A stretch of DNA of 64,000 nucleotides, from the NCBI GenBank assembly GCA_026396835.1, contig JAPLWA010000006.1:1-64000 (forward strand), read 5' to 3'. The stretch is from Candidatus Falkowbacteria bacterium. GTDB lineage: Bacteria > Patescibacteriota > Patescibacteriia > Patescibacteriales > Patescibacteriaceae. Under the pieces are notes generated by a model. The model had not been told where the DNA came from and made no database searches. It saw nothing but the letters and a program-made list of their open reading frames with translations. The position numbers and the translations under genes are program-made. Positions within the stretch are counted from its first letter, which is position 1. Each line of letters opens with the position of its first letter. This document shows, piece by piece, positions 29,153 through 37,767 of the stretch.

Positions 29153-30469
29153 ATGGATCTTTTACAATTTATTAAACAGTCAGCTTCAATCCCCTACATA
29201 TACTCATACCCGACTACCCGGGCCTATGAAAGCAATACAAACTTTGATATTTCTAAGGTTAAGTTTTCTGAAAATATCAATCTGTACTTTCATATTCCGT
29301 TTTGTAATCAAAAATGTTCTTTTTGTGGTTACTTAACAACCGTGGGTAATAAGCAAAATGACTATGAGTCTTACGTCGAGGCCTTAATACAAGAAATAGC
29401 TAGTGCAACACATGTTCATGGAAGAAGAATAAATACCATCAATTTCGGAGGTGGCACGCCAATGCTTTTATCAGAAAACCAAATTATAAAAATCATGAAA
29501 CAGATTGAAAAATCATTTCCAAATTTTTTAAATACGGCCACTGAAATTAGTATCGAAGCAACACCGGAATCAATTAATTCAAACAAAATTGAATTACTAA
29601 GTCAGTTAGGTTTTAATCGCATTAGCATTGGCGTTCAAAGTCTCAATGACAATGAGCTTAAAGGCGTTAGGCGCTGCCATATCTCAAAACAAACACAAAC
29701 CGCGATTAACCAAATAAAAAATAGTAATATCAAAAATTTGTGCTGCGACCTGATGTATGGGCTACCAGGACAAAACTTAACTAGCTGGCAACAAACAATT
29801 AAAGATTTAATATCGTATAGACCAGAAACCATCGAGCTTTATAGAACAGTCGCCATACCGGGCACAAGTTTTATTAGTTCAAAGCAAGAACAAATGTCTT
29901 TGATTGAAAAACATAGAGCCTACGAGCTAGCGCGCAATCAGTTATTAAACAGTGGCTATGTCCAAGACTCTCATCTTCGCTTCATACTACCAAACAAAGG
30001 ATTTTATCAGCAGCAAGTTAATGTCTTTAAAGGTGAATCACTTTGTGGCTTTGGAGTTGGCGCTAGAAGCTATACAAATAACTTTCACTATCGTAATTCT
30101 TACAGTTCAAGCAAGCATCAACTAGCTATCCGACGCTACATAGATCTACGACCGGGACCAGGTTCAAAAATAGAATCAGCTGTCTTTCTTAATCATGAAG
30201 AAAGGCTGCGCCGATTTATTATCTATAACCTTGAATCACTCGATCTAAAAAAAATACAAAATGAATTTAGTTGTGATTTAGCTGAAACTCATAAGAACAT
30301 CTGGGAGATACTAAGAAGCCTAGGGTTTATTTCAATTGAAAAAAATTTCATTAGATTAAAACCCAAAGCCGCTTACTATCGAGATACTTTGGCTTATTAC
30401 TTCTTTTCTCGGTCCTCAAAAATTAAAGAGGCGAAATATTACAAAGGGTTGAACGGTATTGGATTATGA
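29153..30469 (+). CDS. HemW/HemN-like radical SAM protein
   Basis: 438 residues, ribosome site CAGGAG. The radical SAM cluster motif is CNQKCSFCGY (about residues 59-68), followed by GGGTPMLL, IEATPESI and GVQSLND, all typical of the oxygen-independent coproporphyrinogen oxidase/HemW branch. A C-terminal HemN-like domain is present (about 310-438). HemW itself is a heme chaperone; Patescibacteria generally lack heme synthesis, so another substrate is likely. First gene of a three-gene operon, overlapping the next by four bases. Confidence 0.85.
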   Translation: MDLLQFIKQSASIPYIYSYPTTRAYESNTNFDISKVKFSENINLYFHIPFCNQKCSFCGYLTTVGNKQNDYESYVEALIQEIASATHVHGRRINTINFGGGTPMLLSENQIIKIMKQIEKSFPNFLNTATEISIEATPESINSNKIELLSQLGFNRISIGVQSLNDNELKGVRRCHISKQTQTAINQIKNSNIKNLCCDLMYGLPGQNLTSWQQTIKDLISYRPETIELYRTVAIPGTSFISSKQEQMSLIEKHRAYELARNQLLNSGYVQDSHLRFILPNKGFYQQQVNVFKGESLCGFGVGARSYTNNFHYRNSYSSSKHQLAIRRYIDLRPGPGSKIESAVFLNHEERLRRFIIYNLESLDLKKIQNEFSCDLAETHKNIWEILRSLGFISIEKNFIRLKPKAAYYRDTLAYYFFSRSSKIKEAKYYKGLNGIGL

Positions 30470-31065
30470 AAAATGAAAAACAAAAAATTAGAATTATCGT
30501 CTTTGGTTTTTCTGGGTCAGGAAAATCAACTATTGCCAAAATGCTTGCTCGAGAACTCAAGCTTAGAGTTATTCATCCTTCAAGTATTTTACGAGATCTA
30601 GCGCTTAAGAAAACGCCGGAAATCACTAAATCTAAATCTGGGCGTGGTTTTTGGGAAAGCGCAGCTGGAATCAAGCTATTTAAAGACCGACTTAAGGCAA
30701 AAACTCCAGCAGATTTTGAATGCGACAAAATACTCCTAAAAGAACTAAGGAAAGGAGCAGTTGTAATAGATAGTTGGAGTCTTGCCTGGCTCACAAAACA
30801 TGCTTTTAAGATTTATCTTCAATCAAGCAGAGAAACAAGAGTTAAACGAGTAGCGAGACGCAGCAGAATAAACCAGACTAAAGCTCGCTCAGTTATTATC
30901 ATGAAAGACGGAGAAACAAGAGAGCTATATCGCGAACACAAAGGCTTTGACATTAAAAGAGACACTCATGTTTTTGATCTAATAATTAACACCGATAAAT
31001 TAAACCTAAAAAATGTTTTTTCAGAAATTCTAAGCACCCTTAACTTAAGGGGAATTAGAAAATAA
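30466..31065 (+). CDS. Cytidylate-kinase-like P-loop kinase
   Basis: 199 residues. Walker A GFSGSGKST (about 14-22), IDSWSLAWL as the Walker-B-like strand, and an R-rich lid (RETRVKRVARRSRINQTKA). The size and layout fit the short CMP-kinase-like family with the archaeal-type fold. It phosphorylates a nucleoside monophosphate or another small molecule; the substrate is unknown. Its start overlaps the radical SAM gene by ATGA, so the two are translationally coupled. Confidence 0.78.
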   Translation: MKNEKQKIRIIVFGFSGSGKSTIAKMLARELKLRVIHPSSILRDLALKKTPEITKSKSGRGFWESAAGIKLFKDRLKAKTPADFECDKILLKELRKGAVVIDSWSLAWLTKHAFKIYLQSSRETRVKRVARRSRINQTKARSVIIMKDGETRELYREHKGFDIKRDTHVFDLIINTDKLNLKNVFSEILSTLNLRGIRK

Positions 31066-31087
31066 AAAAATTAAAAAAGGAGATAAA

Positions 31088-31906
31088 ATGAAAATTCCAA
31101 TTGTTCCTAAAAAGAATTTAGACCTTGAGACAAGACAAAGTCGTTTAGATAATTGGAAGCAATTTCTACAAAAGCAGAAAATTATTAACTGTATTACAGA
31201 CAAGCCTGAAATAAACAACCTTCTTACTAGCCTTATAGATGAGCTAAGGTTAACTAAAGATAAGATTGCTTTTATCGTTAGCTTTCCTAAATCAAGTAAG
31301 CACCTTAATGACTTTAACAATCATTTACCTAACGCCATCGCCCATGCAATTTTTCACGAAACTGGTAAAGTAGAAATTATAGGGACAGGCATCAAGCAAA
31401 GCTATAACTTTAATTCAGCTTGGGAAGAAATAATACAACGAAGCACTAATAACGATGACCTACTAATTATTTCGAGTCCACCAATTAAAAGTAAGATTGA
31501 CGAGGCGATACGAAAAGCAACAAGAGCTGAAAAAACATTGGCTCGTAACCTCAATAGATGGTTAAAAATATTCAACGCTACCCCTGGGATAAGAGCCAAA
31601 GCTCCTTATCAGCTCGAAAACTCGGATACGATTCTATATATTTATTATCATGACAATCCTGCATATTTAATAGATGCAAAATTGTCCGAGTCTAAAGGAA
31701 ATAGCTATGCTTCTCTTTATTCGGACGGCAGCATTAGATTCAACACTGTTGATGAAAATAAAAAGTCGTCAGCACATGACACATGGAGAGGAGATATGGA
31801 AGAGGCAGCAATAGAAAAACATAGTTTGCAATGGCTATATGAAAATATATTAGCATTATACAAACAATACAGCGATTTAATTCCTGAAATAACTTTTAAA
31901 AAATAA
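31088..31906 (+). CDS. Protein of unknown function in the radical SAM operon
   Basis: 272 residues, excellent ribosome site AAAAGGAGATAAA. Soluble, mixed alpha/beta, with a charged N-terminal helix and conserved-looking segments LIIDELRLTKDKIAF, HLPNAIAHAIFHETGKV and SHTWRGDMEE-like AHDTWRGDMEEAAIEKHSLQWL. No domain I recognise. Third gene of the TrmB-controlled operon, 22 bases after the kinase, so it likely acts with the two enzymes. Confidence 0.75.
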   Translation: MKIPIVPKKNLDLETRQSRLDNWKQFLQKQKIINCITDKPEINNLLTSLIDELRLTKDKIAFIVSFPKSSKHLNDFNNHLPNAIAHAIFHETGKVEIIGTGIKQSYNFNSAWEEIIQRSTNNDDLLIISSPPIKSKIDEAIRKATRAEKTLARNLNRWLKIFNATPGIRAKAPYQLENSDTILYIYYHDNPAYLIDAKLSESKGNSYASLYSDGSIRFNTVDENKKSSAHDTWRGDMEEAAIEKHSLQWLYENILALYKQYSDLIPEITFKK

Positions 31907-31912
31907 ACTAAA

Positions 31913-31952
31913 AAGCCGTAAACAAAAGTAAATGTTTACGGCTTATTTTTTT
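31913..31952 (+). terminator. Terminator of the radical SAM operon
   Basis: AAGCCGTAAAC / GTTTACGGCTT, ten-base loop, followed by ATTTTTTTAT. Confidence 0.9.
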
Positions 31953-31959
31953 ATAACCA

Positions 31960-32640
31960 TTAACTACTAATTATTCCTCTTATATAAGAGGCCAAACTAA
32001 CGCTATCCGAAAACCTTTTAACGCGCTCATTTTCATCATGATTAAAATTAGTACTAGATAAATATAAAACATCCATTTCAGCCGCTAAGCCGCCCATTAA
32101 ATCTGATTCACCGTCACCAACTACAAACCATTTAATCTTTTCATCAGCTCCGGCCTTGATTAATCTTTCTTTAGCTAATAAGAAAACATCTGGCGCTGGC
32201 TTACCGTTTTTACATTCTTCAGCTGAGACAAAATTATTTTCAAAAACTTCTCTAAAGTTATGTTCCGAATTGTTTATTAACTGATCAAGACACAATTCAA
32301 TCCAAAAGGCGGGCGACGCCGAAGCAATTATTATCGGAACTTGCTTAGCTTTAAGAAACTGACAAACTTCAAACATACCAGGTAAAGCGACGGGCGCTTT
32401 AGCTTTAACCAGAGAAGACATTATTTCCCATTTTTCTTTAACTAAATCATCAGCCTTTTCATTGGGCAACAATTCACTAAAAATTTTACGGGTCGATATG
32501 CCAGCATAGCGCTCAGAAATTTCTTCGGGCAATAAATGCAAACCGTATTTATCAAAAATCATGCTTTCAGCAAGAGCATGAAAAGGTAGCTGAGTATCAA
32601 TCAACAAACCGTCTAAATCGAAAATAAATCCGTAAGACAT
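31960..32640 (-). CDS. HAD-family phosphatase/phosphoglucomutase-like
   Basis: 226 residues. HAD motif I FDLDGLLIDTQ (nucleophile Asp9 and Asp11), cap domain about 15-95, motif II IIASAS, motif III K in GKPAPDVFLLA, motif IV VVGDGESDLMGGLAAEM. Closest to the beta-phosphoglucomutase/ sugar-phosphate phosphatase branch. Substrate not determined. The ATG overlaps nothing; an acidic 53-residue gene lies 19 bases upstream and may be co-transcribed. Confidence 0.88.
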   Translation of the reverse strand: MSYGFIFDLDGLLIDTQLPFHALAESMIFDKYGLHLLPEEISERYAGISTRKIFSELLPNEKADDLVKEKWEIMSSLVKAKAPVALPGMFEVCQFLKAKQVPIIIASASPAFWIELCLDQLINNSEHNFREVFENNFVSAEECKNGKPAPDVFLLAKERLIKAGADEKIKWFVVGDGESDLMGGLAAEMDVLYLSSTNFNHDENERVKRFSDSVSLASYIRGIISS

Positions 32641-32659
32641 ATTTTTAGATTAAATATTT

Positions 32660-32821
32660 TTAACTAGCCCGTGTAAAAGGATTATCTTCGGGGTTAACTA
32701 AATTATTTTTAAACCAATCAGACATATCATCTAAATCTTCTAATTCACCTTCTGGTTTATTGTTTTCTTTAGGAGTCTTAATTGGCGGGGTATTGGGTTT
32801 TGGATCTGGTTGATTTACCAT
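32660..32821 (-). CDS. Short acidic protein, 53 residues
   Basis: MVNQPDPKPNTPPIKTPKEN, then a Glu/Asp-rich middle and NLVNPEDNPFTRAS. A second ATG two codons upstream exists. Disordered and acidic by composition. It lies between the SemiSWEET gene and the HAD gene with 9- and 19-base gaps, so it fits an operon. No family recognised. Confidence 0.5.
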   Translation of the reverse strand: MVNQPDPKPNTPPIKTPKENNKPEGELEDLDDMSDWFKNNLVNPEDNPFTRAS

Positions 32822-32830
32822 AAACATAAT

Positions 32831-33094
32831 TTAATAAACTTTCTTAGCATAAACTAAATACAGAACCATGACAATGTTAAAAATATAGTTTACATATAAT
32901 GGGTAATGAGTTATACCGAGAGCCGCATCATCTATAATTAAATAGATAAGCATCAATATCTCACCAAACAACCAAAATAGCAAAAAGAGCCAGGACAAAT
33001 CGTCGGCTTTTTTTGTTTGCCAGGTTTTAATAACTTGAGGAACAGCGCAGATAGCAAACAGAAAGGCGCCGATCCAACCAATGTATTCATGCAT
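32831..33094 (-). CDS. SemiSWEET-type PQ-loop sugar transporter
   Basis: 87 residues with three membrane helices, the size of a SemiSWEET half-transporter. The PQ motif is AICAVPQVIKTWQTKKADDLSW (about 15-37), followed by LFWLFGEILMLIY. Homodimers move small sugars or other metabolites down their gradient. The HAD sugar-phosphatase-like gene downstream suggests a sugar-related pair, by context only. Confidence 0.85.
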   Translation of the reverse strand: MHEYIGWIGAFLFAICAVPQVIKTWQTKKADDLSWLFLLFWLFGEILMLIYLIIDDAALGITHYPLYVNYIFNIVMVLYLVYAKKVY

Positions 33095-33124
33095 AATTAT
33101 ATAGTAGCAGTAAATCTTAAAAAT

Positions 33125-33156
33125 AAAAAACAGACCACCTCTAGTGTAGTCTGTTT
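33125..33156 (-). terminator. Terminator after the acidic-protein gene
   Basis: AAACAGAC / GTCTGTTT stem on the minus strand followed by TTTATTT. Confidence 0.75.
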
Positions 33157-33187
33157 AAAAATATACTAATTTTTTTCTAAAGCTAAA

Positions 33188-33589
33188 TTAACTAGCCTTG
33201 TTTGTCTGCTCTCGATCCATGAACTCCTGCAGTTGTTTCTTTCTACCCTCTGATAATGGTTCGTTAGCATCATCTTCGTCGCCAAGTTTTTCTGAATTAC
33301 CATCTAAATTGTCTTCATCTGCTTCTTGGCCCGAGCTTGGCACATAAGCTTTCGCCTCTTGTTCGTCTAAAAACTCAGTATCAGATAAATCTTTATCAAC
33401 GATTTCTTTATACTCTGAAACTTCCTCTTCTTCGCCTTCTTCATCTTCTTCGTTTTCTACGGACTTATCACCACGTAAGTAGTGCTCTTCATCATCACTA
33501 TCAACCGGAATGCCTAAACGTCTTTTCTCTTCATCCTCTGACGGCATGTCATCATTGTCGTTTGACTGTTTTTCAATACCTTTAAACAT
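33188..33589 (-). CDS. Highly acidic disordered protein
   Basis: 133 residues, dominated by Glu and Asp (EDEEGEEEEVSEY), with a basic C-terminal end (GRKKQLQEFMDREQTNK). No cysteine, no membrane segment. Likely intrinsically disordered. No family recognised. It has its own terminator and a 75-base upstream gap. Confidence 0.65.
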   Translation of the reverse strand: MFKGIEKQSNDNDDMPSEDEEKRRLGIPVDSDDEEHYLRGDKSVENEEDEEGEEEEVSEYKEIVDKDLSDTEFLDEQEAKAYVPSSGQEADEDNLDGNSEKLGDEDDANEPLSEGRKKQLQEFMDREQTNKAS

Positions 33590-33664
33590 AGATTTGATTT
33601 TAAATAATTATAATTTTATTATACACTATAATAATCACCTTGTCAAGCTAAACTTATGAAATAA

Positions 33665-33982
33665 TTACTCTTTTTCAGACACAAACTCACGTAAATAAAA
33701 ATAAAAAGGTAGCGCAAAAGCTAAACCAAAAACAAAAGTCCCGACAATTGGTAGCCAAAAATATTTAACAGGCTTTTTCTTTTGTTGAACTAAAATATAA
33801 ATAATTAAAATAACTGCGGCGGTTAAGGCGTCGAGCGCAATCCCTGCAGCAATCTGATTAACAAACATAGCCTGACCCATTTTTACTAAATCCATCCCAT
33901 TAGTCATTGTCCAAGGGACAAACTGAGAATAAGGCAAAACTATGCCGATCATAGCAAGAAAAAAATAAACGTATTTCATCAT
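33665..33982 (-). CDS. DUF2834 membrane protein
   Basis: 105 residues, three membrane segments (about 3-22, 40-65, 72-95). The LPYSQFVPWTMTNG stretch followed by a membrane segment matches the DUF2834 pattern. Function unknown. It is the last gene of the operon running from 37661, 11 bases after the AarF gene. Confidence 0.78.
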   Translation of the reverse strand: MMKYVYFFLAMIGIVLPYSQFVPWTMTNGMDLVKMGQAMFVNQIAAGIALDALTAAVILIIYILVQQKKKPVKYFWLPIVGTFVFGLAFALPFYFYLREFVSEKE

Positions 33983-33993
33983 ATAGTTATTAA

Positions 33994-35202
33994 TTAAATT
34001 TCTTTTTTATAAGCTTGAATAAATTGACGCATGTCCTCCATCAATATTGCATTCGGATTACATTTTAAAACCATACCATCAAGATACATAAGACTGCGAA
34101 TGATGGCGAAGATTCCTTTTTCGAAAACCATGCCCGAATTAACACCTAGCTTAATCGTGAGCATCATCTGCTTAGTTAATGAAGCTTGGCTGACGGTTTT
34201 ACCAGCATAGTCTTTATAAACTTCCTTAAAATCTAGCTTAAACTTTTCGTAAGCCTCACCTTCAATTCTAATTTCTGCCATTTCATTTAAGTACTTAGCG
34301 CAATCATCATAATTATAGAAGGACAAAGCTTCAAAAAAGAAAAATAATCCGCGGCGAATTCTTTCACTAACCTCGCCAATAAATGCCATGTCAACAAAAT
34401 AGAACTGTTTACCATCATATAAAATATTTCCCGGATGAACATCACCATGAAACTTACCAGCAATAAAAATATAAAAGCCTTGTAAGTAGAAAAACTTTAG
34501 CATATCCTCATAACTAAAACGACCAGCAGTTAATAATTCATCAACCGTTGGCGCATTTATAAATTCGGAAACTAAAATATTTTCACCGGAATATTCTTTA
34601 TAAATCTTTTGGAATTTAAGCATTGAAAGATCAAAGTGATCTTTGTACTTCAAATATATTCCCTCGAGTACTGCGGCGCCCTTCGCCTCATTACGTAAAT
34701 CAAGTTCAGTTAAAGTATAAGTTTCTATGTCATCTAAAATCCCCAAAGGATTACCAACACTTTTTAATTTTGGATTAAACTTTAGCACTAACTTAAAAAA
34801 GCCACGCAAACGTTTTATATCATATGAAAAACTTTTCTTAAAACGCGCTTTAATTACTTTAATAACAACATCACTGCCGTTCTTAAGTTTAGCTTTATAA
34901 ACCTGGCCAACCGATGCGGTCGCTAAAGGCTGTTCTTCAATCAATGAAAAGTTGTCTGTAAAACTTGCGCCACCATGCTCTAACAGTAAGACCTTAACTT
35001 CTTCGGCTGGAACTGGGTTGTTACTGCGATAGAGCGTTGCTAAAGCCTGACACTTTTCAGCCGACAAAAAATCTAGGCGCAAAGCATGAATTTGCCCAAT
35101 TTTAACCGCTAAAAGACCAAGCGATTGTATTTTCTTAAGATTCGGCAAACCCTTTTTATAATATAATTCCCTAACCAGCCAAAGAGATTGCCAAGTATTC
35201 AT
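33994..35202 (-). CDS. AarF/ABC1/UbiB family atypical kinase
   Basis: 402 residues. The diagnostic A/Q-loop ATASVGQVYKAKLKNGSDVVIKV (about 115-135), KxGQ-type N-terminal motif KIGQIHALR, GKFHGDVHPGNILYDG as the catalytic/metal motif (H-G-D-x-H-x-x-N) and YFVDMAFIGE. UbiB proteins are ATPases that help extract or process isoprenoid lipids such as ubiquinone precursors. It stands directly after a phytoene-desaturase-like gene, which strengthens an isoprenoid link. Confidence 0.9.
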   Translation of the reverse strand: MNTWQSLWLVRELYYKKGLPNLKKIQSLGLLAVKIGQIHALRLDFLSAEKCQALATLYRSNNPVPAEEVKVLLLEHGGASFTDNFSLIEEQPLATASVGQVYKAKLKNGSDVVIKVIKARFKKSFSYDIKRLRGFFKLVLKFNPKLKSVGNPLGILDDIETYTLTELDLRNEAKGAAVLEGIYLKYKDHFDLSMLKFQKIYKEYSGENILVSEFINAPTVDELLTAGRFSYEDMLKFFYLQGFYIFIAGKFHGDVHPGNILYDGKQFYFVDMAFIGEVSERIRRGLFFFFEALSFYNYDDCAKYLNEMAEIRIEGEAYEKFKLDFKEVYKDYAGKTVSQASLTKQMMLTIKLGVNSGMVFEKGIFAIIRSLMYLDGMVLKCNPNAILMEDMRQFIQAYKKEI

Positions 35203-35210
35203 AGTAAATA

Positions 35211-36689
35211 TTAATTCTGTTCAATTAAATCGGCCGCGATTCGACCTGATTCTAAAATAGTTGGCAGACCTGAGCCAGGATGTGTTCCTCCACCAACAAT
35301 ATATAATCCTGAAATATCTTCAAATTTATTGTGCGGACGCAGATAAAGCATTTGTCCTAAAGTGTGCGCCAAATTAAAGACCGCTCCTTGATAAACAAAT
35401 TTATCATTTTGCCAATCAAGTGGGGTGATAATTTTTTCAATTTCAATTTGCTCGCGAATATCTTTCATTTCAGTATCGCTAGCTAATTTGTCTAGCACTA
35501 AATCACGAAAAGCGCTTTTTTCTTTTTCCCAGTCTATGCCAGTCACAAGATTTGGCACAGGAACTAAAATATAAATTGCTGATTTACCTTCCGGCGCTAA
35601 ACTAGGGTCAGTTACTGAAGCATTTTGAACATATAGAGAAAAATCTTTTGATAAAATTCCTGCTGAAATTTCATCAACATTCCTCTTATAGTTGTTAGCA
35701 AAAAATATATTATGATGTTCAAAATCATATTTCTTCTTCAAACCCAAATATAACATAAAGGTTGAGCAAGAATATGAGCTACGAGCTAATTTACGATTAG
35801 ACCAACTTGGTCGAGTTTCATTTTTAACCATGTCAATCATGCCTTTAGCGAAATCCGTGTTCATAATTACAATGTCAGCTTTTTTTTCTTCGCCATTTTC
35901 TAGTTGCACACCAACAGCTTTCCCGTTTTCAACTAAAATCTTCTTCACTCCGGTATTTAATAATAATTTCCCGCCATTCTCTTGCAAGACTTTCGCCATG
36001 GCTTCAGTTAACTTATGAACTCCGCCCATAGGATGAAAAACACCGAAGGCATGCTCCATGTATGACAAAATAGAAAATGGTCCAGGACAAGCCCAAGGTG
36101 ACATACCCAAATACTTGGCTTGGAATGCCATCGAAATGCGTAAATCTTTATTTTTAAAATAACCGGATAAAACCTGATAAAGAGTTTTGAATATTTGCAT
36201 CGCCGGCAAAGCGCGCAATAGCTTGGGGTTAAGGTAATTTAGTGGTGTTAGATAAGGAATTTTCAAGCAAGGATACATTTTATCAAACTTAACTTTTTGT
36301 TCTGCTAGATAGCGATCGTAACCAGCTTCATCGCCAGGAAAGAGTCGAGTAATTTCTTGCTTTAATTTTTGCTTATCAAAATAAACATGAAAATCTCGTC
36401 CATCACTAAAGTGAAGACGATACATTGTTTCTAGCCTTTTAAGTTCAACGTAATCAGACAATTTTTTCCCAGACATTGCAAAAACTTCTTCGAAAATTTG
36501 TGGCAGCATTACAAAGGTAGGACCTAGTTCAAACAAAAAATCTCCTTCTTTGTGCGGCGACGTTCGACCGCCGACATAACTTTGTTTTTCGTACACCGTA
36601 ACATCGTAGCCGCGATGAGCTAAAATCATGCCTGAGCTAAGACCGCCAGGACCGGCGCCGATAATTATGACTTTCTTTTTGCTATTCAT
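35211..36689 (-). CDS. Phytoene desaturase (CrtI)-like FAD oxidoreductase
   Basis: 492 residues. N-terminal dinucleotide fold IIIGAGPGGLSSGMILA and VYEKQSYVGGR, long CrtI core, and the C-terminal motif YIVGGGTHPGSGLPTILESGRIAADLI that marks the carotenoid-desaturase family. Such enzymes dehydrogenate or isomerise long isoprenoids or retinoid-like lipids at the membrane. No phytoene synthase or prenyltransferase is seen in the window, so the substrate may be scavenged. Overlaps the DUF2892 gene upstream by eight bases. Confidence 0.9.
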   Translation of the reverse strand: MNSKKKVIIIGAGPGGLSSGMILAHRGYDVTVYEKQSYVGGRTSPHKEGDFLFELGPTFVMLPQIFEEVFAMSGKKLSDYVELKRLETMYRLHFSDGRDFHVYFDKQKLKQEITRLFPGDEAGYDRYLAEQKVKFDKMYPCLKIPYLTPLNYLNPKLLRALPAMQIFKTLYQVLSGYFKNKDLRISMAFQAKYLGMSPWACPGPFSILSYMEHAFGVFHPMGGVHKLTEAMAKVLQENGGKLLLNTGVKKILVENGKAVGVQLENGEEKKADIVIMNTDFAKGMIDMVKNETRPSWSNRKLARSSYSCSTFMLYLGLKKKYDFEHHNIFFANNYKRNVDEISAGILSKDFSLYVQNASVTDPSLAPEGKSAIYILVPVPNLVTGIDWEKEKSAFRDLVLDKLASDTEMKDIREQIEIEKIITPLDWQNDKFVYQGAVFNLAHTLGQMLYLRPHNKFEDISGLYIVGGGTHPGSGLPTILESGRIAADLIEQN

Positions 36690-36891
36690 ATTTGATTGGG
36701 CAAGTATTTTTGCCGATTAAAGCATAAAAGGCACACCAACCAGCGAGGGCTTCGTAAATCGTAAATAAACCTACTAAGGCAACAATAATTCTTACGACCA
36801 CAGAGAACGAAGCTAATAAAGCTATAATTAGACAAACAATACCTAAAAAGAGCCGCCCTAATCGATCTAATTTACCTATATTTTTTTTCAT
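36682..36891 (-). CDS. DUF2892 (YgaP-like) membrane protein
   Basis: 69 residues, two membrane helices: GKLDRLGRLFLGIVCLIIALLASF starts the domain, and WCAFYALIGKNTCPIKYE carries two cysteines at the end. DUF2892 is the membrane domain of YgaP-type rhodanese proteins; stand-alone copies are thought to act near sulfur or redox chemistry. Second gene of the operon from 37661; another copy lies at 38868. Confidence 0.85.
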   Translation of the reverse strand: MKKNIGKLDRLGRLFLGIVCLIIALLASFSVVVRIIVALVGLFTIYEALAGWCAFYALIGKNTCPIKYE

Positions 36892-36899
36892 ATGTTTTA

Positions 36900-37661
36900 T
36901 TATTTTTTATAAATAATTTTAACTACAAAAAATATAAACGAAACCAAACACACAACAACAGTAATAATGATACTTGGATACTGCCCACTAAAACCATCAG
37001 ATGATAAATGCTTAAGCAATATTCCTGAGTAAGCCCAGACAAGCACTAAACCATAAGCAATATTTTTATCATGACGCATACGCAAAATTCCAATCAGCGC
37101 TCCGACAAGTAAAATTATACTTGTCCAAATAAAGTCAGCTACTCCAAAGCCATTCCAACCAAGACTGACTAAGAAGACTGTGATGTTGGCGATCGTCGCC
37201 ACGGTAATCCAACCAAAGTAGATACTAAAAGGTGCCCAAACAAAAAGTTTTTCTGTTGAAGTAAATTCTTGTCGGCGGATAATATCGGCAATCTTAATCA
37301 GTAAAATTAACAAGACAGCCATTATGACAACTGAAAGACCGATAAAATCATAGTGCCATGAAAATATCCAAGAGATATTAGCGATCGAACTAGCAATAAA
37401 CAGAGGATTAATTTTACTAAAAAGCTCTTTAGATTTATGATCCTTTTTTATAAACTGATAAACTACATAGCCAGCTAGTAAAAGGTAAATCAGCCCCCAG
37501 ATTGAAAAAGTTAAACCAGCAGGAGCAAACAGGTTAGGATAAGCATCAGAGATTGCTCCAGTCGAGCGATTATTAATTGGCAAAGCATTGGCTAAGAAAT
37601 TGACTACAACCATGGCAATATAGGCGATTGCTGCGAAAACCTTAATTAGCATTGATTTCAT
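36900..37661 (-). CDS. TspO/MBR-like tryptophan-rich membrane protein
   Basis: 253 residues with about eight membrane helices. FAPAGLTFSIWGLIYLLLAGYVVYQF is the TspO-like signature, and SWHYDFIGLS plus the NISWIFSW segment fit the tryptophan-rich sensory family, here in a longer version than the 160-residue TspO. Such proteins bind porphyrins or isoprenoid-like ligands. First gene of the operon with the CrtI-like and UbiB-like proteins, a context of hydrophobic small molecules. Confidence 0.8.
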   Translation of the reverse strand: MKSMLIKVFAAIAYIAMVVVNFLANALPINNRSTGAISDAYPNLFAPAGLTFSIWGLIYLLLAGYVVYQFIKKDHKSKELFSKINPLFIASSIANISWIFSWHYDFIGLSVVIMAVLLILLIKIADIIRRQEFTSTEKLFVWAPFSIYFGWITVATIANITVFLVSLGWNGFGVADFIWTSIILLVGALIGILRMRHDKNIAYGLVLVWAYSGILLKHLSSDGFSGQYPSIIITVVVCLVSFIFFVVKIIYKK

Positions 37662-37730
37662 AAATTTTTGTTAAATATACACTATTTTAGCATATTTTAT
37701 TCAAATTTAATAGCTACATAAAATAACAAA

Positions 37731-37751
37731 AAACTGGGCTTAACCCAGTTT
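37731..37751 (-). terminator. Terminator of the ArsR operon
   Basis: AAACTGGG / CCCAGTTT stem with a short loop; the minus strand continues TTTTTGTTATTTT. Confidence 0.85.
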
Positions 37752-37767
37752 AATGCAGTATTACAAA

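Noticed and set aside
29153-30469. Calling the radical SAM protein a true coproporphyrinogen oxidase (hemN)
   Set aside because: Sequence fits the broad HemN/HemW group only, and no other heme gene is present in the window.
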